The notes below the pieces were generated by a model, which worked only from the letters and a program-made list of their open reading frames with translations, made no database searches and was not told where the DNA came from. Below, one piece after another: positions 9,199-14,898 of a stretch of DNA of 44,944 nt; the first letter of the stretch is position 1, and each line of letters begins with the position of its first letter. The stretch is taken from NCBI GenBank assembly GCA_021732785.1, contig JAKFUG010000068.1, forward strand, positions 1-44,944, in the 5' to 3' direction. A program made the position numbers and the translations under genes. Origin of the DNA: Planctomycetaceae bacterium (GTDB lineage Bacteria; Planctomycetota; Planctomycetia; Planctomycetales; Planctomycetaceae).

Positions 9199-9546
9199 TC
9201 AGCCCTCTTTCGGCTGCGGCTTGGGAGGGAGTTCGCCCATGCTGAGTAATTGCTGGACCTGCTCCAGTTTCGGGAACCGGGCGGAATACATCCACTTTTC
9301 CCACCAGTTGGCGGGACGCAGGCGGAGATCGTCCGGGGTGACGCGATGCTGCTTGCCGCGGCGGGTCACCAATACGAGCGTCCCGTCGGCGTCCACCTGG
9401 GCGACGATCCAGAATTTATCGACGAGATAGGAATACGTCTCGCCCGAGCGGGCAGGTTGAACCTCTTTGGCTCGCGGACCGGGATCGGTGCTGAACTTCG
9501 TCATCCGGAAGACGACCGGTTCTCCCACGCGAAACGTCCGCGCCAT
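9199..9546 (-). CDS. Conserved hypothetical protein, 115 residues
   Basis: A soluble basic protein with no signal peptide. The N-terminal part, MARTFRVGEPVVFRMTKFS, followed by a YLVDKFWIVAQVDADGTLVLVTRRGKQHRV stretch, looks like a small beta-barrel (SH3- or KOW-like). The C-terminus, WEKWMYSARFP then LLSMGELPPKPQPKEG, is helical and Pro-rich. A purine-rich AAGGATGGGAT precedes the ATG at 9546. No family recognised. It is on the same strand as the dehydrogenase/kinase pair, 58 bases upstream of it, and could head that operon. Confidence 0.65.
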   Translation of the reverse strand: MARTFRVGEPVVFRMTKFSTDPGPRAKEVQPARSGETYSYLVDKFWIVAQVDADGTLVLVTRRGKQHRVTPDDLRLRPANWWEKWMYSARFPKLEQVQQLLSMGELPPKPQPKEG

Positions 9547-9697
9547 TATCCCATCCTTTACCGGCGACCGGCACGCCCTCCTCCATGAAGCGACACACCG
9601 GCAACCAAAACCGCTAGGATAGAATTCTTTGCCGCGCGGGACAAGCGTTCTTCATAATTCTTCACCGCTCGGTAGTGGTCCAGTTTGCGGACAGGCA

Positions 9698-9770
9698 GTC
9701 GGGGCAGGGGCCCCGACCTATGATGTTCTCGAAGGGTCATCTTTTCATAGGACGGGGCCCCCGCCCCGTC
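9698..9770. repeat. Inverted-pair palindromic repeat, family A copy 1
   Basis: Two arms about 25 bases long (9698-9722 and 9746-9770) are imperfect reverse complements. The left arm is itself a hairpin (GTCGGGGC-AGGG-GCCCCGAC) followed by CTATG. A second, weaker outer inverted repeat surrounds it, CGGTAGTGGTCCAGTTT at about 9670 against the complement of AAACTGCACCACGACCTACCG... at about 9776-9796. Copy 2 is at 17206-17282. The element occupies the 300-base gap 9547-9846 between divergent genes; nothing else is visible there. Confidence 0.85.
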
Positions 9771-9846
9771 TCTTCAAACTGCACCACGACCTACCGCTCA
9801 TGAATCCTGATGACCATTGATTCCCCGACGATAAGGGACCGATTTC

Positions 9847-10401
9847 TTGAGTTCTCTGGAAATGACATTGGTCGCGGTCACGCTGTTGTGGTTCACCACG
9901 CTCGGGGCCTGCTTCGGCAGTTTGCTGAACGTCTTCGTCTACCGGTTGCCTTTGGGGAAATCGATGGTGCGACCGCCGTCATCGTGCCCGCAGTGTTCGC
10001 GTGAAATTGCCTGGTACGACAACATTCCCGTGATCAGTTGGCTGGTGCTCCGGGGACGATGTCGATGGTGCCAGACGGCGATTTCCATCCGCTACCCGCT
10101 GGTGGAAGCCGTCGTGTCGCTGGAATGGACAGTGGTCTTCTTCTGGCTGATCGTGCGGATGCGCGCCCGTCAGCATCACGACTGGGCCGATGCCGTCCGC
10201 GCGGTGTGGGAACTCGCTTCGCCTCGGATGGTCCACGAATCCCTGGGTTTGGCGCTATTGCTCTACTGGCTGACCGGCGTGGCATTGTTCGTCATCGACC
10301 GGAAGGGTTTACCGCGCGCGTGGACGATTTATGGCGTCGCCACGGGCATCGTGTGGACCCTCGTCTGGGTGTGCCTACCGCGTGGAGATCGCCTGTTGTA
10401 A
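9847..10401 (+). CDS. Prepilin-peptidase-like membrane protein lacking the second catalytic half
   Basis: 184 residues. The N-terminus matches the first half of type IV prepilin peptidases: a membrane helix with GACFGSLLNVFVYRLP, then C47-P-Q-C50 and C72-R-W-C75, the zinc-binding cluster of the DiS_P_DiS domain, and DNIPVISWLVLRGRC. A later segment, ALFVIDRKGLPRAWTIYG, resembles the start of the A24 peptidase domain, but the protein ends after PRGDRLL, before the GxGD motif carrying the second catalytic Asp. It is therefore unlikely to be an active peptidase. The start is a TTG at 9847 preceded by AAGGG; ATG at 9862 is possible. Its last 27 bases overlap the convergent gene ending at 10375. 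Confidence 0.75.
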   Translation: MSSLEMTLVAVTLLWFTTLGACFGSLLNVFVYRLPLGKSMVRPPSSCPQCSREIAWYDNIPVISWLVLRGRCRWCQTAISIRYPLVEAVVSLEWTVVFFWLIVRMRARQHHDWADAVRAVWELASPRMVHESLGLALLLYWLTGVALFVIDRKGLPRAWTIYGVATGIVWTLVWVCLPRGDRLL

Positions 10402-11118
10402 TGGACGCAGCACCTGATCGATCACGTGCCGTTCCAGCAATTGCTCGCAGGTGATTTTCAGTTGTTGCAGCGTGGCCTCATACGTCGTGTTCGGTTCCAG
10501 ACTGCCGTATTGCCGGACCGTGAAGTAGACGCTGATCTGGTCTTCCGGAAACTCCCCGCGTCGCACTTGGTACGCATTCGTGCGGGTTTCGATCATCAGC
10601 CGCGCTTGCCGACGGCAGCTTTCATCGAGGCTGATCGTGATCGACGGTTCGAAATTCAGCACTTGCGCCCCGGGAATTTCCACGAGACTTTCCATCGAGG
10701 AACTCGAACCGAGCGCTTCCATCACCACGGCGTCGTGATTGCCGCGGTAATTGAAATCGAAGCCCATCACGTAATCGAGCGCTTCGCAATCCAGCGAACT
10801 GACGGACAGCATGAACGGCACGAGGTCGAGAATCAGGGCGTGCTGATCCAGCGCCTGGTCGATGCTATCCGGATTGATGTGGCCGCTGCAGATCCGTCGC
10901 GGTTCGAGCGTCACCCACCGCTGATGACCCATGTCCTTGTCTTCTTCGAGGACAAAGTCGCCGTTGTCGCGGGTGTAAAAATTCCGCATCGTCGGGTATT
11001 GTTTCTGAACGCGTTCAAAGAAACCGAGCACCGTTTCGCGAGCGGCGGGGAGTTGCATCTCCGTGTTCAAATTCATGTTGACGTAAAAATCGTCCGCCAG
11101 CGATGCGTACGGATTCAT
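10375..11118 (-). CDS. Conserved hypothetical protein, 247 residues
   Basis: Soluble, acidic, with no signal peptide or membrane segment. It begins MNPYASLADDFYVNMNLNTE and includes RVQKQYPTMRNFYTRD, LEPRRICSGHINP and a C-terminal helix TLQQLKITCEQLLERHVIDQVLRPLQQAI. The start at 11118 is chosen because AAGGA lies about 8 bases before it; the frame runs open to 11199 without a good ribosome site. No domain recognised; the look is of a planctomycete-wide housekeeping hypothetical. Its 3' end overlaps the end of the prepilin-peptidase-like gene by 27 bases. Confidence 0.7.
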   Translation of the reverse strand: MNPYASLADDFYVNMNLNTEMQLPAARETVLGFFERVQKQYPTMRNFYTRDNGDFVLEEDKDMGHQRWVTLEPRRICSGHINPDSIDQALDQHALILDLVPFMLSVSSLDCEALDYVMGFDFNYRGNHDAVVMEALGSSSSMESLVEIPGAQVLNFEPSITISLDESCRRQARLMIETRTNAYQVRRGEFPEDQISVYFTVRQYGSLEPNTTYEATLQQLKITCEQLLERHVIDQVLRPLQQAISTR

Positions 11119-11274
11119 TGAGCGTTCCTTGAGGTCCCTGTCGCCGATCGGATCGCTGCGAAACTCCTCCGCAGCGGCGAGCGATTTCCCGACAAACATG
11201 TTCGTTTGATCGGGTCATGATTCACAATCCGACCGTCGCCGACCGGCAAACGGCATTCTACCGAGGTAACTCCC

Positions 11275-11883
11275 ATGCGACCAGCACCGTCAAGCGTTCG
11301 TGTCTCTCACCGAGCCATTCCTGTGGCGTGGATGCGATTTTTGACGCCCATCGGCTGGGTGGGAATCGGCTGGTCGGATGACGGTCTCGCCGGCGTTCGC
11401 ATGGGTTTTGTCTCGGAAGCCGAGTTGAATCGGGCGATCGGAACGGAAACCTCCGATGCGGTGCCGACGTGGGTCCAACGGCTGGCCGAACGGTTGCGGG
11501 CCTACTGCGGTGGTGCGGTGGACGATTTTCAGGATGTTCCCCTCGCGACACTTTGGTCGACGGAATTTCAGCAAGCGGTGGTCTCCGCCCTGCGAGCCGT
11601 GCCGTATGGGGAAACGACCACGTACCGGGACTTGGCCGCTCGGGCGGGCAGCCCGGGTGCGGCACGGGCGGTCGGGCAGGTGATGGCGACGAATCCCGTG
11701 GCGCTCGTGGTGCCCTGTCACCGCGTGCTGGCGTCGGGAGGCAAGATCGGCGGATTCTCTGCACCGACCGGGCTCGATTTGAAGCGGCAACTCCTCGGTA
11801 TGGAAGCCGCCCATGTTACTCACGCCGCGGACAGTCCTCCTACTTCGAAGCGGCGAGCGACGCCCGCGAAAAAGGGGCGATGA
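11275..11883 (+). CDS. ogt: Methylated-DNA--protein-cysteine methyltransferase
   Basis: 202 residues. The active-site motif PCHRV is present with acceptor Cys148, preceded by the helix-turn-helix region (YGETTTYRDLAARAGSPGAARAVGQVM) and followed by GKIGGFSAPTGLDLKRQLL. It repairs O6-alkylguanine by transferring the alkyl group to its own cysteine. The N-terminal domain (about residues 15-75) is short and variable, as usual. A basic tail of about 25 residues (SKRRATPAKKGR) extends past the conserved core. Its TGA overlaps the next ATG (ATGA at 11880-11883), so the small membrane protein downstream is translationally coupled. Confidence 0.95.
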   Translation: MRPAPSSVRVSHRAIPVAWMRFLTPIGWVGIGWSDDGLAGVRMGFVSEAELNRAIGTETSDAVPTWVQRLAERLRAYCGGAVDDFQDVPLATLWSTEFQQAVVSALRAVPYGETTTYRDLAARAGSPGAARAVGQVMATNPVALVVPCHRVLASGGKIGGFSAPTGLDLKRQLLGMEAAHVTHAADSPPTSKRRATPAKKGR

Positions 11884-12197
11884 TGGCAGCGACACCGCGC
11901 GGGCCGGGATGGCTTTTTCATGTGACGGCGGGGGCGACGACGGCGTTCATCGTTTCCGTGCTGGCGATGGTCGCCGCACAATTTGGTGACCCGAAGGCCC
12001 CCGTCAACGGCTGGATTGACGACTACGGCGCGATGGTGCTGATGGTGGAGATCGCTGCCATCGGCGTGTTCGGTTTCGCGGCGATGGCGAATGATGCGCG
12101 CGTCACACGGCTGGAACAGCGGGACGTCGGACAGCACCCGGCGGGATCAGCGCGGGGCGCGAAACCGCAAGCGGAGGATGTGGCCGTCACCAAGTAG
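11880..12197 (+). CDS. Small two-helix membrane protein whose C-terminus is repeat-derived
   Basis: 105 residues, starting at ATG 11880 (or 11883) overlapping the ogt stop. Two hydrophobic helices are visible: about residues 11-35 (FHVTAGATTAFIVSVLAMVAA) and about 49-72 (MVLMVEIAAIGVFGFAAM), separated by a short polar loop. The last about 20 codons are unusual: 12151-12173 matches the family D intergenic repeat (GCGAAACCGCAAGCG core) and encodes ARGAKPQAE, and the stop TAG at 12195-12197 is the first three bases of a family C palindrome. Function unknown. Confidence 0.75.
   Translation: MMAATPRGPGWLFHVTAGATTAFIVSVLAMVAAQFGDPKAPVNGWIDDYGAMVLMVEIAAIGVFGFAAMANDARVTRLEQRDVGQHPAGSARGAKPQAEDVAVTK
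12151..12173 (+). repeat. Family D repeat half-copy inside a coding region
   Basis: The 23 bases contain the core GCGAAACCGCAAGCG shared with the full hairpins at 14701-14751 and 29095-29146. The half-copy lies in the last codons of the small membrane protein gene; no complementary arm follows. Confidence 0.75.
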
Positions 12198-12221
12198 CCC
12201 TGTCGCTCCGCGACAGGGCTA
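12195..12221. repeat. Family C palindrome serving two convergent genes
   Basis: TAGCCCTGTCG, five bases (CTCCG), CGACAGGGCTA: an 11-bp perfect stem. The first TAG is the stop codon of the plus-strand gene ending at 12197 and the last CTA is the complement of the stop codon of the minus-strand gene ending at 12219. As RNA it forms a GC-rich hairpin in either direction and may act as a bidirectional terminator, although no long T-tract follows. Paired copies are at 39411-39498 and 44090-44201. Confidence 0.9.
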
Positions 12222-13046
12222 CGTTTCGGAGTTGATCCAACGCCGGATGATTTGCCGGGACGTCCATTCCTGAAATGCCGCCGTGATGGCTTCCGGCGTG
12301 AGTTCTTCAGCATTGCGTGCATCAAGGCGGGTGAAGGATTCCGCGACAGTCTTGCCCGCCGACAGTTGTTCCAATACCGCGTGTTGCCATGCCGGGACTT
12401 CCCAGCGGCGAACAATGAACTCCTGTCGCGAAATCAACAGAGGGACAATGCGCGGCTCCGGGAGCGATGGCGTTTCATCTCGACGCACCGCCGAACGGTA
12501 TTCGTGGACTGGAAAGTCACTGCGGAACAAACGCACGCACGGATAAAACTCGATTCGCCCCGCGGCAAACGCGGCGGCATCGGCAACCTGCAGGCGTTGC
12601 TCCGACGGCAACGGATCGGTCTCGGGCCCTTCGACATCGAACACTTCCGCAATCGTTCGTTCATAGCGTGCGAGATCAACCAGAAAGTCGCCGAAGTCGG
12701 GATGCTCGTCGGTCTTTGCCGGTCGCAATTCCGCGAGAAACTCTGGAAAGCGGCGACCGAGTTCTCCGAGCGTGTAACTTCCGGGAGGACATCGTTCGAT
12801 GTAAGCCACCGCGAACTCGTTGAAAGTGTCATCCCCCACGGCCGCGACCACGGCAGGGAACTCGCTGCGGAGACATTCCCCCAACCGCACGAGATACGCG
12901 GATTGATAAACCCGCAACCGTTCTTCCACCGATAACCGCTGCGAAGGAAGCAAAACATCAATCGACAAACCCGGCATATCGGGCGGTCTGCGGGTGATGG
13001 CCCCGAGCATCCATTGTTGCATGTCCGCCAAGCGCGAAGCGGCCAT
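12219..13046 (-). CDS. DUF2063 family protein (BufC/HvfC-like partner of the MNIO enzyme)
   Basis: 275 residues. The N-terminal about 100 residues match DUF2063 (LADMQQWMLGAIT, LSVEERLRVYQSAYLVRLGECLRSEFPAVVAAVGDDTFNEFAVAYIERCPPGSYTLGELGRRFPEFL). The C-terminal part is variable and ends in a winged-helix-like region (LEQLSAGKTVAESFTRLD ... EWTSRQIIRRWI). In RiPP pathways of the methanobactin and bufferin type, this protein accompanies the DUF692 enzyme and is thought to help bind the precursor peptide. The ATG at 13046 lies four bases after the DUF692 stop, so the genes are coupled. The frame continues open to 13295, but that part overlaps DUF692 and was not used. The stop codon lies in the family C palindrome. 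Confidence 0.88.
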   Translation of the reverse strand: MAASRLADMQQWMLGAITRRPPDMPGLSIDVLLPSQRLSVEERLRVYQSAYLVRLGECLRSEFPAVVAAVGDDTFNEFAVAYIERCPPGSYTLGELGRRFPEFLAELRPAKTDEHPDFGDFLVDLARYERTIAEVFDVEGPETDPLPSEQRLQVADAAAFAAGRIEFYPCVRLFRSDFPVHEYRSAVRRDETPSLPEPRIVPLLISRQEFIVRRWEVPAWQHAVLEQLSAGKTVAESFTRLDARNAEELTPEAITAAFQEWTSRQIIRRWINSET

Positions 13047-13050
13047 CGTT

Positions 13051-13962
13051 TCACTCCGCTTCAATGGCAACGAGGACCGCAGGGTGCGAGACGTGACTGC
13101 CAGTCGTGATGACATTGTCGTTCGGACATAATGAAGGACGAGATGACACGCAATCGCGGGCCCGTTGCACTTCGGCTTCCAACCGGGCGAAGGGCGGGAT
13201 GTTCGCGTCCCATTCGATGAGCGTGGCGGCGTGGGGCGAACGGGCGTGGGCCTCGCGGAACAACTCCCACACGGTGTCAACCACGGGGCCATCATGGGTA
13301 TCGATCACATGCGTATCGAGATCGGTATGCCCCGCGAGATGAAATTGCACGACGCGGTCCGCCGGGATGTTCGCCAGGTACTCGCGCGGATCGAAATCGT
13401 GATTCCGGGATGACACATAGACGTTGTTGACATCGAGCAGCAGCCCGCAGTGGGATTCTTCCGTCAGCCGCGACAGGAACTCCCATTCGGTCATCGTCGA
13501 ATCGCGAAACGTCACATAACTGCTCGGATTCTCCATCACGAGCGGCCGTTCCAGAATTTCCTGCACGGTACGGATCCGGTCCACCACGTGCCGCAGCGAT
13601 TCCTCCGTGAACGGGATGGGTAACAAATCGTGCGTGTTGTGCCCCAGCACTCCGGTCCAGCAGACGTGATCCGAGACCCAAGCCGCCTGCACCGAATCGG
13701 CGAGCGTTTTCAGTTTCGTGAGATATGCGTGATCGAGCGGATCGGTGCTGCCGATCGAAAGACTCACACCGTGCAGCACGACCGGAAAACGCTCGGCGAC
13801 TTGATCGAGCACATACCGCGGGCGGCCGTGGGAGTCGAGAAAGTTTTCGGAGATGGCTTCAAACCAATCGACACTGACATCGTTCGCGAGGATGTGACCG
13901 AAATGCGTCGACCGTAGACCCACGCCCCAGCCCAACGCAGGGAGACCCAAACGGGAGGGCAT
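13051..13962 (-). CDS. DUF692 / MNIO family RiPP-modifying iron oxygenase (BufB-like)
   Basis: 303 residues, the usual length, starting [21 protein letters not shown]692 enzymes have a TIM-barrel holding two or three non-haem irons and oxidise cysteines of a peptide precursor (MbnB in methanobactin, BufB in bufferins, TglH, ChrH). The metal-binding motifs are all visible: [10 protein letters not shown] (H64), SDHVCW (D98, H99), MENPSSY (E144), [11 protein letters not shown] (D177), FHLAGH (H208, H212), IDTHDGPV (D221, H223) and LIEWDANIP (E250). Downstream is the DUF2063 partner; upstream, across a palindromic repeat, is the Cys-rich precursor-like gene. Enzyme class is secure; the exact modification is inferred from family. 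Confidence 0.93.
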   Translation of the reverse strand: MPSRLGLPALGWGVGLRSTHFGHILANDVSVDWFEAISENFLDSHGRPRYVLDQVAERFPVVLHGVSLSIGSTDPLDHAYLTKLKTLADSVQAAWVSDHVCWTGVLGHNTHDLLPIPFTEESLRHVVDRIRTVQEILERPLVMENPSSYVTFRDSTMTEWEFLSRLTEESHCGLLLDVNNVYVSSRNHDFDPREYLANIPADRVVQFHLAGHTDLDTHVIDTHDGPVVDTVWELFREAHARSPHAATLIEWDANIPPFARLEAEVQRARDCVSSRPSLCPNDNVITTGSHVSHPAVLVAIEAE

Positions 13963-14020
13963 GGGTAACTTTCCATGTTGAGTGGGGAGGTGACGGCACG
14001 CATCCTGATCGTAGCAACTG

Positions 14021-14102
14021 TGTGCCACTGGCTCTGCCAGTGCCTCGTGAGTCTTTTCGTATGATCAAGAACAACGAAGACACTGGCAGAGCCAGTGGCA
14101 CA
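14021..14102. repeat. Inverted-pair palindromic repeat, family B copy 1
   Basis: Two 22-base arms (14021-14042 and 14081-14102) are perfect reverse complements around a 38-base spacer. Each arm is itself palindromic (CACTGGC-TCT-GCCAGTG), so the RNA can fold as two small hairpins or one long stem. It lies between the Cys-rich precursor gene and the DUF692 gene, inside the likely operon. Copy 2 is at 18761-18836. Confidence 0.9.
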
Positions 14103-14126
14103 CGAATGCAAAGATGCAGCCAAGAT

Positions 14127-14615
14127 TTACGATTTTGCAGGGGCGACGCCGACTTCTTTGCCCTTTTTCTTCATCGCCGTTTCGAACGCCGTGCGGGCTT
14201 TGCCCCAGACTTCGTCCATCAGCGGGACGTGGCAGCCCCCTTCGGCTTTGCACGAATTCTGTCCCGGCAGTTCACCGCAACCAGCTTGACCTTTGCATTC
14301 GTGTGCCCCGCCGCACGCATGATCGGCGACACTGGCACACGTTCCCTGACCAGCGCAGGCATTCTCTTTGCTGCGACCCAGGCCCTTGCAGGTGTTCAAT
14401 CCGCGGCAGACGTGCTTGTCATCGACGAGCAACTCTTCCTGCGGCGTGAGGACCGCGACGTCGGTGGCCCCCGCCGCAGGCATCGGTGGTGTCGTGGCGG
14501 TGGTCGCGGGGGGTTTGGACTGGCTGCACCCCATCGTGCCCCCTGCCGCAAATCCGGCGAACGCCGCCAAAGTCCATTTCTGAAAGTCGCGTCGGTCCAG
14601 TTGTTCTCGATCCAT
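14127..14615 (-). CDS. Cys-rich Tat/lipobox protein, putative bufferin-like RiPP precursor
   Basis: 162 residues. The N-terminus has twin Arg (RRDFQKW, residues 8-14), a hydrophobic stretch and TMGC (Cys30), which reads as a Tat signal with lipobox. A Pro/Thr/Ala linker (31-55) follows. The core (70-128) has nine Cys, all falling in CX5C units: C70-C76, C87-C93, C101-C107, C107-C113 and C122-C128, with pattern CxGxxxC (CAGQGTC, CKGQAGC). His68, His99, His105 and His129 are interspersed. The C-terminus is Lys-rich. The layout resembles Cys-rich bufferin precursors, copper-binding RiPPs modified by DUF692 enzymes, and the DUF692 and DUF2063 genes lie just downstream. AAGGA precedes the ATG by about 8 bases. 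The precursor role is inferred from composition and position. Confidence 0.75.
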   Translation of the reverse strand: MDREQLDRRDFQKWTLAAFAGFAAGGTMGCSQSKPPATTATTPPMPAAGATDVAVLTPQEELLVDDKHVCRGLNTCKGLGRSKENACAGQGTCASVADHACGGAHECKGQAGCGELPGQNSCKAEGGCHVPLMDEVWGKARTAFETAMKKKGKEVGVAPAKS

Positions 14616-14700
14616 CGCCGTGTCCTTGAGGAATGAAGGATTGTTCGTGTCCGGATTGTAACCGCGGCGGCGCAGATTGTGGACACTGCGTGCATCATCA

Positions 14701-14751
14701 CGCGGCGCGAAACCGCAAGCGTGAATCGTCCGCTTGCGGTTTCGCGCCGCG
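14701..14751. repeat. Family D repeat, perfect 21-bp hairpin
   Basis: Arms 14701-14721 and 14731-14751 are perfect reverse complements (core GCGAAACCGCAAGCG) around a nine-base loop. It lies in the 283-base divergent region between the precursor gene (minus) and the DUF1592-type gene (plus), where it may keep the two promoters apart. A near-copy is at 29095-29146; half-copies are at 12151-12173, 31109-31130 and 31813-31836. Confidence 0.9.
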
Positions 14752-14898
14752 CGAGGAGCGGTTCACCGTGCTTCCGACGTTTGTCCATTTCGACTTTGAA
14801 CAACCCTTGAATCGCGCTTGTCAACCCGCGGAACCTGTGGGAGAATAGGGATACCTGCCAGTCATGGGGCATGATGCCCACCCGCCGAGGTTTCCGCT

